Positions 1 to 10,499 of a stretch of DNA of 64,000 bases are shown here, one piece after another (the stretch's first letter is position 1; each line of letters opens with the position of its first letter). A program made the position numbers and the translations under genes. Below the pieces are notes generated by a model. The model had not been told where the DNA came from and did not search any database. It saw only the letters and a program-made list of their open reading frames with translations. Origin of the DNA: Mesorhizobium sp. B2-7-1 (lineage in GTDB: Bacteria; Pseudomonadota; Alphaproteobacteria; Rhizobiales; Rhizobiaceae); contig NZ_VFUA01000010.1 in NCBI RefSeq assembly GCF_006440735.1, positions 44,737 through 108,736 on the forward strand, read 5' to 3'.

Positions 1-2
1 AC

Positions 3-425
3 GTGGCAGCCCAGCTTGCTGGAGGCATTCTCGGAACGCTGGTGGCTCATGCCATGTTCGACATGCCGCTCTTCAGTCTCTCGACCACGATACGCTCGGG
101 GTCTGGCCTGTGGATCGCCGAGGCCGTCGCGACCTTCGGGCTCGTCTTCACCATCCTTGCTGGTCTTCGCTTCCGCGCGGATGCCATCCCGTGGCTGGTT
201 GGTCTCTACATCGTGGCCGCCTACTGGTTCACAGCCTCGACATCGTTCGCGAACCCAGCGGTGGCCGTGGCCCGTGCCCTCTCCAATACCTTCGCGGGCA
301 TCCGGCCGCTCGACGTCCCCGCCTTCGTCGCCGCTCAACTCGCTGGGGCACTGCTGGCAATGACGCTCGCCAGCTGGCTACTTGCGGAACCCCAAGCCCT
401 CACGAAAGTGGAGCCTGCCGAATGA
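3..425 (+). CDS. Aquaporin/MIP family protein, arsenic-linked (AqpS-like), 5' truncated
   Basis: C-terminal half of a major intrinsic protein channel; the N-terminus lies outside the window, so the first codon here is not the real start. The 140 residues hold about three hydrophobic segments and the second pore motif NPAVAVAR, a variant of the NPA box with the conserved Arg. The stop codon overlaps the ATG of arsC by four bases, so the two are translationally coupled. In rhizobial ars operons an aquaglyceroporin (AqpS) replaces the ArsB pump and lets arsenite made by ArsC leave down its gradient. The arsenic role is inferred from this linkage; the MIP fold is clear from the sequence. Confidence 0.85.
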   Translation: MAAQLAGGILGTLVAHAMFDMPLFSLSTTIRSGSGLWIAEAVATFGLVFTILAGLRFRADAIPWLVGLYIVAAYWFTASTSFANPAVAVARALSNTFAGIRPLDVPAFVAAQLAGALLAMTLASWLLAEPQALTKVEPAE

Positions 426-844
426 CCATCACGATCTATCACAACCCCCAATGCGGCACTTCGCGGAACACGCTCGCCATGATCAGGCAGAGCGGCGAAG
501 AGCCCGAGATCATCGAATATCTCAAGACGCCCCCCTCGCGTGCCAAGCTGGTTGAGCTGATCGCAGCCATGGGTATCACTCCGCGTGCCCTGCTGCGGGA
601 GAAGGGAACGCCCTTTGACGAGCTTGGGCTTGCCGACCCGAAGTGGTCGGACGATGATCTGATCGACGCCATGCTCAAGCATCCGATCCTGATCAACCGT
701 CCAATCGTGGTGACGCCGTTGGGTGCGGTCTTAGCGCGACCATCCGAGGCGGTGCTGCCGATCCTGCCCAATCCCGACATCGGCCCGTCCACCAAGGAGG
801 ACGGCGAGGTGGTGATCGACGAGAGCGGCAAACGGGTCGTCTGA
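422..844 (+). CDS. arsC: Arsenate reductase ArsC (glutaredoxin-dependent)
   Basis: Cytoplasmic reductase converting arsenate to arsenite. The 140 residues match the full length of the plasmid R773 type ArsC family. Catalytic Cys11 sits in the HNPQCGTSR loop, and Arg59, Arg93 and Arg106 correspond to the three arginines that bind the oxyanion in this family. It uses glutathione and glutaredoxin rather than thioredoxin, as known for this fold. The start overlaps the stop of the upstream aquaporin gene (ATGA), consistent with reduction coupled to channel-mediated efflux. Confidence 0.95.
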   Translation: MTITIYHNPQCGTSRNTLAMIRQSGEEPEIIEYLKTPPSRAKLVELIAAMGITPRALLREKGTPFDELGLADPKWSDDDLIDAMLKHPILINRPIVVTPLGAVLARPSEAVLPILPNPDIGPSTKEDGEVVIDESGKRVV

Positions 845-846
845 TC

Positions 847-870
847 CTATTTCGATCATTGTCGAAATAG
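847..870 (+). promoter_or_regulatory. Inverted repeat CTATTTCGA-n6-TCGAAATAG, likely ArsR operator
   Basis: Perfect 9-base arms separated by six bases, just downstream of the arsC stop and upstream of arsR. A -35-like TTGACC follows at 874-879, and a further half-site CTATTTC occurs at 901-907 overlapping the probable -10 region. The position and symmetry fit an ArsR/SmtB-type operator controlling arsR and the genes after it. A terminator for arsC is the alternative, but there is no T-run. Confidence 0.55.
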
Positions 871-908
871 GTGTTGACCTGCGTTGGCGGCGGGTGCAGT
901 CTATTTCC

Positions 909-1229
909 ATGAAACTCGAACAAGCCGCCAAACAGCTCGAAGCCATCGGCAACCCGACACGGCTCAAGCTCTATCGCACACTGGTCAGAGCCGGCGAAGC
1001 AGGCCGGCCGGTGGGGTACTTGCAGGACACCCTTGGCATCGCGGCCTCGACGCTGTCCCATCACCTGCATCGCCTCATTCTGAGCGGCCTCGTGACGCAG
1101 GAGCGGCAGGCGACGACCCTGATCTGTCGGGCCAACTATCCCATCATGCGCGACTTGATCGGCTTCCTGGCTGACGAGTGCTGTGCAGACGCCGCTTGCA
1201 GCGCGACGGAGAGCGACGCGGCGGCATAG
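909..1229 (+). CDS. arsR: ArsR/SmtB family metalloid-responsive repressor
   Basis: Winged-helix repressor of 106 residues when started at the ATG. The recognition helix region is about residues 35-66 (STLSHHLHRL). The usual ELCVCDL metal site in helix 3 is absent. Instead Cys91, Cys92 and Cys97 cluster at the C-terminus, resembling the Cys95/Cys96/Cys102 arsenite site of the Acidithiobacillus ferrooxidans ArsR. A GTG at 894 would add five residues, but neither start has a convincing ribosome-binding site. With the promoter-like TTGACC at 874-879 the transcript may begin close to the ATG and be leaderless. It probably controls the downstream flavoprotein and MFS genes. Confidence 0.88.
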   Translation: MKLEQAAKQLEAIGNPTRLKLYRTLVRAGEAGRPVGYLQDTLGIAASTLSHHLHRLILSGLVTQERQATTLICRANYPIMRDLIGFLADECCADAACSATESDAAA

Positions 1230-1276
1230 TCTCTTTTTTTGCATCGTATTTCTATGATCCCGGAAGGATGGAAAAA

Positions 1277-2671
1277 ATGTCAATGAATGACCATGACGCC
1301 CTCCCTGTCGCCGTCATCGGAGCTGGCCCGGTCGGCCTGGCGGCTGCCGTCCAGCTTATTCGAAGGGGGCTCCCGGTGAAGGTCTATGAGGCCGGCGCCG
1401 TTATCGCCACCAATCTCAAGGACTGGGGTCATGTTCGCGTGTTCACGCCTTGGCGCTACTGCGTTGATCAGGCAGCCCGAAAGCGTCTTGAGGAGAGCGG
1501 CTGGACGATGCCCGAGCCCGAGGCTTTCCCCACCGCTGATGAACTGATCGCCCGCTACCTTGAGCCGCTCGCAAAGCTCCCTGAACTCTCCTCATCCATC
1601 GAAACCAGCGCGCGCGTGGTTGGTGTTTCCCGTTGGGGCGCAGACAAGGTTCTGAGCAAAGATCGAAGGGCGCGACCGTTCATGCTGGTGGTCGAAACCG
1701 GGGAAGGCGTCAGACGCGACAGGGCGCGGGCCGTCATCGACGCCTCAGGCACGTGGCAGACGCCAAATCCACTTGGGGCCGGTGGTATCCCAGCGGAAGG
1801 CGAAGCGGAGTGCGCAGACAAGATCGCCTATGGCATTCCCGACATTCTCGGCCGTGATCGAACCGTCTATGCCGGCCGCGCCACGCTTGTTGTCGGCTCG
1901 GGCCATTCGGCCGCCAATGCCCTGCTCGATCTCGATAGGCTGGCTGCCCTTGAGCCTGGAACCGCTTTCGTCTGGGCGACACGCGGGACCGATCTGGTTC
2001 GCATCTACAGCGGTGGAGACTTGGATCAACTGCCGGCGCGCGGCGAGCTTGGTTCCGACGTTCGCGAACTGGCGGAGAGCGGGCGCACAAAGCTCGTTAC
2101 TGGCTTCGCGACACTGGTCATCCGAAGCGCAAACGGCCGCCTGGCAGTCGAAGGCCAAACGAAGGACGGCCTACAAACGCTCGGGCCTTTCGACCGCATC
2201 ATCGCAGCGACGGGCCAGCGGCCCGATCTGTCCCTCACCCGTGAGCTCAGGCTTGACCTCGATCCGTGGCTTGAGGGGGTCAAGGCGCTGGGGCCTCTGA
2301 TCGACCCCAACGAACACTCCTGCGGCGACGTGCCCCCGCACGGCCATCGCGAACTCGGCCATCCCGAGCCCGACTTCTACACTGTCGGCGTTAAGAGCTA
2401 CGGCCGTGCTCCAACCTTCTTGCTGCTGACCGGGTATGAACAGGTGCGGTCCGTCGCGGCGGCCCTCGCTGGTGACATGGCGGCTGCGGATGCGGTGCAA
2501 CTGGTGCTACCCGAAACAGGCGTCTGTACGGTTCCCCAATCGACCATACGCGCGACCGCTGGCGGATGCTGTGGTGGCCCCGCTCCTTCCAAGACTGACG
2601 CCTGTTGTGTCGCCGATGCTGAAGCGAAGGCCGCTGGCAAGGGTGGCTGCGGGTGCGGGGTAGCAGCCTAA
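1277..2671 (+). CDS. FAD/NAD(P)-binding flavoprotein with Cys-rich tail, ars-linked
   Basis: Flavin-dependent oxidoreductase of about 464 residues. A GAGPVG dinucleotide-binding loop starts near residue 14 and a second one (VVGSGHSAANAL) lies mid-protein, as in class B-like monooxygenases. The start at 1277 has GGAAGG eight to nine bases upstream; ATGs at 1268 and 1283 are possible. The last 40 or so residues form an extra tail with CC, CC and CGC clusters (six Cys) linked by Ala/Gly/Lys-rich sequence, which looks like a soft-metal or As(III) binding extension. Lying between arsR and an MFS gene, it may be an ArsV-type flavin monooxygenase acting on trivalent arsenicals; this is inferred from context. 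Confidence 0.75.
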   Translation: MSMNDHDALPVAVIGAGPVGLAAAVQLIRRGLPVKVYEAGAVIATNLKDWGHVRVFTPWRYCVDQAARKRLEESGWTMPEPEAFPTADELIARYLEPLAKLPELSSSIETSARVVGVSRWGADKVLSKDRRARPFMLVVETGEGVRRDRARAVIDASGTWQTPNPLGAGGIPAEGEAECADKIAYGIPDILGRDRTVYAGRATLVVGSGHSAANALLDLDRLAALEPGTAFVWATRGTDLVRIYSGGDLDQLPARGELGSDVRELAESGRTKLVTGFATLVIRSANGRLAVEGQTKDGLQTLGPFDRIIAATGQRPDLSLTRELRLDLDPWLEGVKALGPLIDPNEHSCGDVPPHGHRELGHPEPDFYTVGVKSYGRAPTFLLLTGYEQVRSVAAALAGDMAAADAVQLVLPETGVCTVPQSTIRATAGGCCGGPAPSKTDACCVADAEAKAAGKGGCGCGVAA

Positions 2672-2686
2672 TCGCATCACGCCCCG

Positions 2687-3910
2687 ATGGAACGCAGCCG
2701 CCGAACGATCATCACCGTCCTCGGACTGACCCAGATCATGGCCTGGGGGTCGACCTATTATCTGCCGGCGGTCATTGCACCGAGGGTCGCCGCCGACACC
2801 GGCTGGCCACTGCCTTGGGTCGTCGGTGGATTGTCGCTCGGCCTGCTCGTCGCCGGGCTGATTTCACCTCGCGTCGGCTCATCCATTGAGCGCCACGGCG
2901 GCCGGAATGTCCTTGCGTTCAGCGCCGGCTGCATCGGCGTCGGCCAGATAGGGCTCGCTGCCTCGCCGAACCTCTTCGCCTACATCGCTGCTTGGCTCGT
3001 TGTTGGACTTGGGATGGGGGCAGGCTTGTACGATGCCGCCTTCGCGACCCTCGGCCGGCTCTACGGGCATAGCGCGCGCTCGGCTATCACACCCCTTTCG
3101 TTGTTCGGCGGCTTCGCCAGCACGATCTGTTGGCCGATCTCGGCCTTCCTGATGGGTGAGACGGGCTGGCGCGGCACATGCCTCGTCTATGCTTCGGTCC
3201 AGTTGTTGTTCGCCCTGCCCCTCTATCTCGGAATGTTGCCGCGTGGGGTGCCGCTGCCCGGCGTCCCAGACCGACCGGGGAAGGCGCAGGTTGGCACTCC
3301 CGTTCAGCCGGCCTCAGTTCCGATCATGGTCGTCCTGGCTGCCACGCTGACCTTGGCGGCGGTCATTTCGTCGACGGTGTCAGTTCATCTACTCACCATC
3401 TTGCAGGCCAGCGGCATGGCGCTCGCCGCCGCCGTTGGGCTGGGGGCACTGGTCGGCCCGGCTCAGGTGTCGGCGCGTGCCGTCGAGATGGTCATCGCCC
3501 GCTACCATCATCCAATCTGGACCAAGTTCGCGTCGGTGAGCTTCGTGGCCATCGGCATTGGTGCGCTCTGGGTCGGGGTTGCGATGGTGCCTGTGGCGCT
3601 GGCGTTCTACGGTGCCGGCATCGGTCTCGAAACGATAGCGCGAGGCACGCTGCCGCTCGCCCTGTTTGGCGCTACGGGATACGCGAGGATGATGGGACGT
3701 CTCGCCATGCCCAGCTTGATTGCTCAGGCAGCAGCGCCGTCGGTCGGGGCGTTGTTGTTGGAGCATGTCGGCGCTCACGGCACGCTTGCTGCTCTGGTTG
3801 GCTTGGCGCTGCTGAATGTCGGGCTGGCGTGTGCATTGGGCTGGCTAATCTTTCGGCATCGAGCCGCCATGCTGGTTCAGGTGCATGGCGGGAGTTCGAC
3901 CGGGACCTAG
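2687..3910 (+). CDS. MFS transporter, putative arsenical or metabolite efflux
   Basis: Inner-membrane protein of 407 residues with about 12 hydrophobic segments, typical of the major facilitator superfamily. The loop between segments 2 and 3 carries the motif-A-like stretch RVGSSIERHGGRNVL. It lies 15 bases after the flavoprotein gene, so the two are likely co-transcribed under ArsR. MFS pumps are known partners in ars islands (ArsJ, ArsK and others), but the substrate cannot be read from the sequence. Confidence 0.8.
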   Translation: MERSRRTIITVLGLTQIMAWGSTYYLPAVIAPRVAADTGWPLPWVVGGLSLGLLVAGLISPRVGSSIERHGGRNVLAFSAGCIGVGQIGLAASPNLFAYIAAWLVVGLGMGAGLYDAAFATLGRLYGHSARSAITPLSLFGGFASTICWPISAFLMGETGWRGTCLVYASVQLLFALPLYLGMLPRGVPLPGVPDRPGKAQVGTPVQPASVPIMVVLAATLTLAAVISSTVSVHLLTILQASGMALAAAVGLGALVGPAQVSARAVEMVIARYHHPIWTKFASVSFVAIGIGALWVGVAMVPVALAFYGAGIGLETIARGTLPLALFGATGYARMMGRLAMPSLIAQAAAPSVGALLLEHVGAHGTLAALVGLALLNVGLACALGWLIFRHRAAMLVQVHGGSSTGT

Positions 3911-4160
3911 CCAGAAAGTCCTAAGAGCGGGAGCGTGTTCAAGCTCACCATAGATAACTCTCCGGATTTGATTTTTTTGCGGAGATTGGCTCCACCAAAC
4001 AGTCCTTCTCCGACCACGAGTTTTCCGGCGGCCGAAAATAGTCCGCTGCCCTTTACAAGCCTGGACCATCGTTTCGCGAAACGCCTGAACGACGCGCGGG
4101 AGATTCGCGATTCTTCGTCAGCAATCGAAGCGATCATCTCGCAGCTGTGATGGAATCCCC
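3911..4160. other. Intergenic stretch, no confident gene
   Basis: Lower-GC sequence between the ars island and the sugar operon. A minus-strand reading frame (3907-4218) contains a protein-like run with GLFGGANLRKKIKSGEL, but it has no ribosome-binding site and its start lies inside the operator of the next operon. I recognise no family, and it may be the remnant of a lost gene. No terminator with a T-run is clear after the MFS gene. Confidence 0.4.
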
Positions 4161-4161
4161 G

Positions 4162-4219
4162 TTGACAACGAACATCGCTTTGTGAAACGGTGAGAACGTT
4201 CTCAGAGAACGTTCTCACC
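4162..4219 (+). promoter_or_regulatory. Promoter with tandem LacI-type operators for the CUT2 importer operon
   Basis: TTGACA at 4162-4167 is a good -35; the -10 is weak. Two copies of the 12-base palindrome GAGAACGTTCTC lie at 4192-4203 and 4205-4216. Together they form 15-base arms (4189-4203 and 4205-4219) that are exact inverted repeats around one A. The same palindrome recurs at 7831-7850, and the operon encodes a LacI-family regulator at 10500, so these are probably its operators. Confidence 0.75.
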
Positions 4220-4247
4220 GCAGCTGCGACCTTACCTGGGAGGAGGT

Positions 4248-5779
<1,532 letters not shown>

Positions 5780-5783
<4 letters not shown>

Positions 5784-6772
5784 GCGCGATAGCGGCAAAT
5801 ACGGCACCCCGCCGCTCGCCCTTCTGGCGCGCCGTCATCAGCGGCACCGGCATCGTCGCGCTGATCTATGTGCTGCTCTACGCGCTCTATGCGTTCTGGC
5901 AGCCCGATGCGCTCTCGGTCTACACATTCACCGACCTCGTCAACAATTCGACGCCGCTGGCGCTCGCGGCGGCGGGCGAGACGCTGGTCGTCATCAGCCG
6001 CGGCTTCGACCTGTCCGTCGCGGGCGTCGTCTCGCTCACCAACGTGCTGATGGCCGTCTATCCGCTCGACGGTCCGGGCGGGGCGCTGGTCAGCCTTTTG
6101 ATGTGCTGCGCCATTGGCGCCTTCGTCGGCATGATCAACGGCATCCTGGTCGCCAGGCTCGGACTTCAGACCATCGCCGCGACGCTCGGCACCATGATCG
6201 TCTGCCAGGGACTGGCGCTGGTCATTCTCGACGCGCCCGGCGGCACGGTCGCCGACTTCGTCACCTACACCTTGACCGATACGCTCTTCGGCGTCGTTCC
6301 GATCGCCGGCCTGTTCCTGGTCGCCGCCGTCGTGCTGTGGCTGGCCTTCCGGCGAACCAACACCGGTATCGGCCTCTATGCGATCGGCGCCGACGAGCAG
6401 TCGGCCCGTTTCTCCGGCGTCGCCGTCTCCGGCGTTCGCATCACCGCCTTCGTCGGCGCCGGCATCCTCTACGGCGTCGCCGGCTTCATGCTGAGCGCCC
6501 AGACCGCCACCGGCAATCCGACGGCGGGCACGCCGTTCCTGATGCTCACCTTCGCCGCCGTGGCGCTCGGCGGCACGCCGCTCAGCGGCGGCCGCGGCAG
6601 CCTCGTCGGCTCCATCCTCGGCGCCGGCACGCTCATGCTTCTGCAGAAGGTGCTGTTCTCGGGCGGCGTGTCGTCTTTCTACACCGGCATCTTCCAGGGC
6701 TTCGTGCTGGTGCTTGCGATCGTCTTCGGCAACACGGTGGCGCGCCTGCTCAAGAAGGACGAAGCCCGGTGA
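5780..6772 (+). CDS. CUT2 sugar ABC transporter permease (RbsC type)
   Basis: Inner-membrane subunit of 330 residues of the BPD_transp_2 family with eight to ten hydrophobic segments. It has the usual family stretch VVISRGFDLSVAGVVSLTN (about residues 70-88) and a Gly-rich LGGTPLSGGRGSLVG near the C-terminus. ATGA overlap with the ATPase gene. It pairs with the next gene as a heterodimeric membrane channel. Confidence 0.92.
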
Positions 6773-7797
6773 ACGCGCACAAGGACATAGCGATGCCTTT
6801 CGACGCCTCCTCCGACCAGCGCGGCAGGCAGAAGCTCGACCGGGAAACGGTGAACACGCTTGTCGTGTTCGGCCTGAGCATCGTGCTCGTGGTGTGCTCG
6901 CGGTTCATCAGCCCGGCGCTCGGCTCCTGGAGCCAGGTGCTCACGGTGCTGATCCTCGCCTCGTTCCTGATCATCCTGTCCTTCGGCCAGGGGCTGGTCA
7001 TCCTCATCGGCGGACTGGATCTCTCCATCCCCGCCCTGATCACGCTCGGCGGCGTGCTGACCACGACCTGGATCGGCACGGGCGACGCCGGCATCTGGTA
7101 CGTGCTGCCCGCCATCCTGGTCATCTGCGCCATGGTCGGCGCGGTCAGCGGCATCGGTATCGTCTGGCTCAAGGTGCCGCCCTTCATCATGACGATGGCG
7201 ACGTCGATCGTCGTCGCCTCGGTGGCGCTCGGCTATACCAGCGGCACGCCGCGCGGCGGCTCGCCATCGGGCCTCCTGTGGCTGATGAAGGCGTGGTTCC
7301 TCGGCGTGCCGGTGGTCATCTACTTCACCCTCGCCTTCATCGTGCTCGGCTGGCTGTTGCAGAACTTCACCGCGCTCGGCCGCCGGCTGCGCGCGCTCGG
7401 CACCAACAGGAACGCCGCGCTCATCGCCGGCGTCAGCGTCAACCGGCTCGAGCTCGTTCCCTATGCCATCAGCGCCGCCTGCGCCGGCTTCGTCGGCATG
7501 ATGCTGGTCGGCTACTCGAACGGCGCGACGCTCAGGATGGGCGACAGCTACATGCTGCCCTCGATCGCCGCCGTCGTCATCGGCGGCTCCTCGATCCTCG
7601 GCGGCAGCGGAACCTTCATCGGGACGGTCGGCGGCGCGATCCTTCTCACGACGCTCGGCACGATGATCTCGGCCATCGGGCTGAGTGAAGGATGGCGCAC
7701 CATCATCGAGGGCGCGATCATCGTCGGGGCGCTGCTGCTGCTGCGGGGCGAGTTCCTGACCCACATCGGAAATCGGATGCTGACGCGAAGGAAATGA
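6769..7797 (+). CDS. CUT2 sugar ABC transporter permease, second subunit
   Basis: BPD_transp_2 family inner-membrane protein of about 342 residues with the stretches LVILIGGLDLSIPALITLGG and IGGSSILGGSGTFIG. A GTG start at 6769 overlaps the previous stop (GTGA). An ATG at 6793 has AAGGA seven bases upstream and is an equally good start, giving 334 residues. Two different permeases per importer is one of the CUT2 arrangements, and this window uses it in two of its three CUT2 systems. Confidence 0.9.
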   Translation: MNAHKDIAMPFDASSDQRGRQKLDRETVNTLVVFGLSIVLVVCSRFISPALGSWSQVLTVLILASFLIILSFGQGLVILIGGLDLSIPALITLGGVLTTTWIGTGDAGIWYVLPAILVICAMVGAVSGIGIVWLKVPPFIMTMATSIVVASVALGYTSGTPRGGSPSGLLWLMKAWFLGVPVVIYFTLAFIVLGWLLQNFTALGRRLRALGTNRNAALIAGVSVNRLELVPYAISAACAGFVGMMLVGYSNGATLRMGDSYMLPSIAAVVIGGSSILGGSGTFIGTVGGAILLTTLGTMISAIGLSEGWRTIIEGAIIVGALLLLRGEFLTHIGNRMLTRRK

Positions 7798-7830
7798 CCA
7801 TGCGCCCGCATGCCAATGCTTTTTGTCCAA

Positions 7831-7850
7831 TTGTGAGAACGTTCTCACAA
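7831..7850 (+). promoter_or_regulatory. LacI-type operator, perfect 20-base palindrome
   Basis: TTGTGAGAACGTTCTCACAA is fully symmetric and has the same GAGAACGTTCTC core as the tandem operators at 4189-4219. It lies 51 bases before the binding-protein gene, so that gene and the downstream catabolic operon probably have their own regulated promoter. No clear -35/-10 pair is visible. Confidence 0.75.
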
Positions 7851-7901
7851 GCTCTGGTCCGGCACCTGCAAGGGCCAAATTCCAAAGGGAGGTTGATGGA
7901 A

Positions 7902-9122
7902 ATGAAGCTGTTAAGAAGACTGGGACTGGCCGCGTCGCTGACGCTTGCCACGACCGCGGGCGTGGCGACGGTCGTCGACCATGCCGAAGCGCAGGACAAG
8001 AAGCTCAAGGTCTATCTGTCGCTGAGCTACAGCGGCAACTCGTGGCAGTCGGAGGCCGCCAACATCGTCAAGGCGCTGGCGCAGACGCCGCCCTACGACA
8101 AGACGGTGGAGCTGAAGGAGGTCATCTCCGGCACCGATCCGCAGGCGCAGATCTCCGCCTATGAAAGCATGATCCAGGATGGCGCCGACGGCATCATCAG
8201 CTTCCCGATCTCGTCGACGGCGCTGAACCGCACCATCCATCGCGGCTGCCAGAAGGGCGTGCTCTTCTTCATGTACGACGCGACGGTGACCGAGCCCTGC
8301 GCCTACAATGTCAGCTACATCACCGCTGGTTTCGGCGAGAACTCTGCCCAGGCGCTGGTCAACATCCTCGGCGGCAAAGGCAACATCTTCTTGAGCCGCG
8401 GCGTTCCGGGCAACTCGGTCGACAAGCGTCACACCGACGGCGCCATGCACATCTTCAAGCAATATCCCGGCATCAAGGTTGTCGCGGAATACTATTCCTA
8501 CTGGGACGACCGCACCACGCAGCAGGAGACGGCCAAGGCGCTCGCCGCGCATCCGGACGTCGACGGCATCTGGGCCCAGGCCGGCGAATACGGCGCGATC
8601 CAGGCGCAGCTCGACAAGGGCAACAAGCTCGTGCCGATGACCGGCGAGAACTCCGACGGCTTCCGCCTTGGTCTGGCCGATCCGAAGATGCAGGGCATGG
8701 GCCTCAAGGGCGTCTCGGCCGGCTCGCCGCCCGCGACCTCCGGCTATGCCTTCAAGCTGATGATGGAGATCCTGACCAAGAAGCGCGAGCTGAAGCCGAT
8801 GAACATCGAGTACCCGCTGCCGTGGGTGCCGGCCGATCAGGTCAAGCCCTGCAAGGGCGATACTTTCGCCGATGGCTGCAACGTCTTTCCGTCCGACAAG
8901 GTGCCCTCTTCCTTCGTCACCGAGGTCTTCAATCCAGAGCTCCTGCCGGAACTGTCGCTGCAGTCGGCGCTGGAAGGCAAGCCGACGCCGGGTGCGACGA
9001 TCCAGCCGCTGCCGGCCGATGTGAAGCAGGCGCCCGACGCGCCCGGCATCAACTGCTCGTCCTGCAAGGCCCCGGCCGACGAATACAAGCTCACCAAGAT
9101 CGAGCCGACGGTTAGGCCCTGA
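7902..9122 (+). CDS. Sugar ABC transporter substrate-binding protein (Peripla_BP_4)
   Basis: Periplasmic receptor of 406 residues. The signal peptide is roughly residues 1-28 (MKLLRR, hydrophobic core, cleavage after AEA before QDKK). The start at 7902 has AAGGGAGG eight bases upstream; ATG 7896 is too close to it. The mature protein has the type 1 periplasmic-binding fold with the [23 protein letters not shown] region typical of RbsB-like proteins. It is longer than RbsB (about 296 residues) and has six Cys, including a C-terminal NCSSCK motif, unusual for a soluble receptor. A stem-loop follows. Confidence 0.9.
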   Translation: MKLLRRLGLAASLTLATTAGVATVVDHAEAQDKKLKVYLSLSYSGNSWQSEAANIVKALAQTPPYDKTVELKEVISGTDPQAQISAYESMIQDGADGIISFPISSTALNRTIHRGCQKGVLFFMYDATVTEPCAYNVSYITAGFGENSAQALVNILGGKGNIFLSRGVPGNSVDKRHTDGAMHIFKQYPGIKVVAEYYSYWDDRTTQQETAKALAAHPDVDGIWAQAGEYGAIQAQLDKGNKLVPMTGENSDGFRLGLADPKMQGMGLKGVSAGSPPATSGYAFKLMMEILTKKRELKPMNIEYPLPWVPADQVKPCKGDTFADGCNVFPSDKVPSSFVTEVFNPELLPELSLQSALEGKPTPGATIQPLPADVKQAPDAPGINCSSCKAPADEYKLTKIEPTVRP

Positions 9123-9138
9123 CGATCGCAATGCGACA

Positions 9139-9163
9139 GATGGACGGCATCCTGCCGTCCATC
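9139..9163 (+). terminator. Stem-loop after binding-protein gene
   Basis: Perfect 11-base arms GATGGACGGCA and TGCCGTCCATC with a three-base loop, 16 bases after the receptor stop codon. There is no T-run, so partial termination or protection of the upstream mRNA end is more likely than full termination. Confidence 0.6.
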
Positions 9164-9186
9164 CCACCCAAGACAAGGATGAGAAA

Positions 9187-10476
9187 ATGCCGACCTTTCT
9201 GAAGCGGGGCAGGGATCCCGAGGCTGTCGCCCAGGGCGACGCGGTTGTTCGCACGACCGTCGAGACGATCCTCGCCGATATCGAGAAACGGGGCGACGCC
9301 GCCGTCCGGGAACTGTCGGAGCGTTTCGACAAATGGTCGCCGCAGAGCTTCCGGCTGAGCGACAGCGATATACAAGAGGCCATCTCCAAAGTCTCGGCGA
9401 GGGATCTGGAGGACATCCGCTTCGCCCAGGCGCAGGTCCGCAATTTCGCCGAGAAGCAGCGCGCCTGCCTGCAGGATCTCGAGGTCGAAACCCTGCCGGG
9501 TGTCGTCCTTGGCCACAAGAACATTCCCGTCGAGACGGTCGGCTGCTACGTGCCGGGCGGCAAATATCCGATGGTCGCTTCCGCGCATATGAGCGTGGTC
9601 ACCGCAAGGGTCGCCGGCGTGAAGAAGATCATCGCCTGCGCGCCGCCTTTCCAGGGCGGGCCGCATCCGGCCATCGTCGCCGCCATGCACATGGGCGGCG
9701 CCGACGAAATCTACGTTCTGGGCGGCATCCAGGCCGTCGGCGCCATGGCGCTCGGAACCGAGACCATCGGTCGCGTCGACATGCTTGTCGGTCCCGGCAA
9801 CGCCTTCGTCGCCGAGGCCAAGCGCCAGCTCTACGGCCGCATCGGCATCGACCTGTTCGCCGGCCCGACCGAGACGCTGGTGATCGCCGACGACAGCGTC
9901 GACGGCGAGATCTGCGCGACCGACCTGCTCGGCCAGGCCGAGCACGGCCCGACGAGCCCGGCGGTGCTTCTGACCAATTCTGAGAAGCTGGCGCGCGACA
10001 CCATGGCGGAGATCGAGCGCCAGCTGAAGGTGCTGCCGACGGCCGAGATCGCCGCCAAGGCCTGGGCCGACTATGGCGAGGTGATCGTGTGCGATTCCTA
10101 CGAGGAGATGGTCGCGGAAGCCGACCGGATCGCCTCCGAGCACGTGCAGGTGATGACGCGCGATCCCGACTACTTCCTGAACAACATGCGCAACTACGGC
10201 GCGCTGTTCCTGGGGCCGCGCACCAATGTCGCCTATGGCGACAAGGTCATCGGCACCAACCATACGCTGCCGACCAGGAAGGCGGCCCGCTACACCGGCG
10301 GTTTGTGGGTTGGCAAGTTCATCAAGACCTGCACCTATCAGCGCGTCTTGACCGACGAAGCGAGCGCCATGATCGGCGAATACTGTTCGCGCCTGTGTGC
10401 CCTCGAGGGTTTCTACGGGCATGCGGAGCAGGCCAACATCCGGGTCCGCCGCTACGGGGGTCGCAACGAGGCCTAA
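9187..10476 (+). CDS. HisD-family (histidinol dehydrogenase-like) NAD-dependent polyol/alcohol dehydrogenase
   Basis: 429 residues, full length for the HisD family. All catalytic positions of E. coli HisD are present: zinc ligands Gln250, His253, Asp352 and His412, and catalytic Glu318-His319 (SEHVQVM). The family oxidises a primary alcohol to a carboxylate in two NAD-dependent steps. No other his gene is near; it lies between an importer and PdxA2/DUF1537 genes. A catabolic role like that of HpsN (dihydroxypropanesulfonate) or other polyol-oxidising HisD paralogues is therefore more likely than histidine synthesis. By inference the substrate is a C4 polyol or aldose, giving a C4 aldonate. 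AAGGA precedes the ATG. Confidence 0.88.
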   Translation: MPTFLKRGRDPEAVAQGDAVVRTTVETILADIEKRGDAAVRELSERFDKWSPQSFRLSDSDIQEAISKVSARDLEDIRFAQAQVRNFAEKQRACLQDLEVETLPGVVLGHKNIPVETVGCYVPGGKYPMVASAHMSVVTARVAGVKKIIACAPPFQGGPHPAIVAAMHMGGADEIYVLGGIQAVGAMALGTETIGRVDMLVGPGNAFVAEAKRQLYGRIGIDLFAGPTETLVIADDSVDGEICATDLLGQAEHGPTSPAVLLTNSEKLARDTMAEIERQLKVLPTAEIAAKAWADYGEVIVCDSYEEMVAEADRIASEHVQVMTRDPDYFLNNMRNYGALFLGPRTNVAYGDKVIGTNHTLPTRKAARYTGGLWVGKFIKTCTYQRVLTDEASAMIGEYCSRLCALEGFYGHAEQANIRVRRYGGRNEA

Positions 10477-10499
10477 GGCAGCGCGCCAACGGAGTTTTC

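Noticed and set aside
3935..4150. 71-residue plus-strand frame in the intergenic region
   Set aside because: No ribosome-binding site, no known family, low-complexity wording; it lies before the operator region.
9187..10476. Histidine biosynthesis hisD
   Set aside because: Catalytic residues are those of HisD, but no his genes are nearby and the gene is in a LacI-controlled importer and acid-sugar operon. A catabolic paralogue is more likely.
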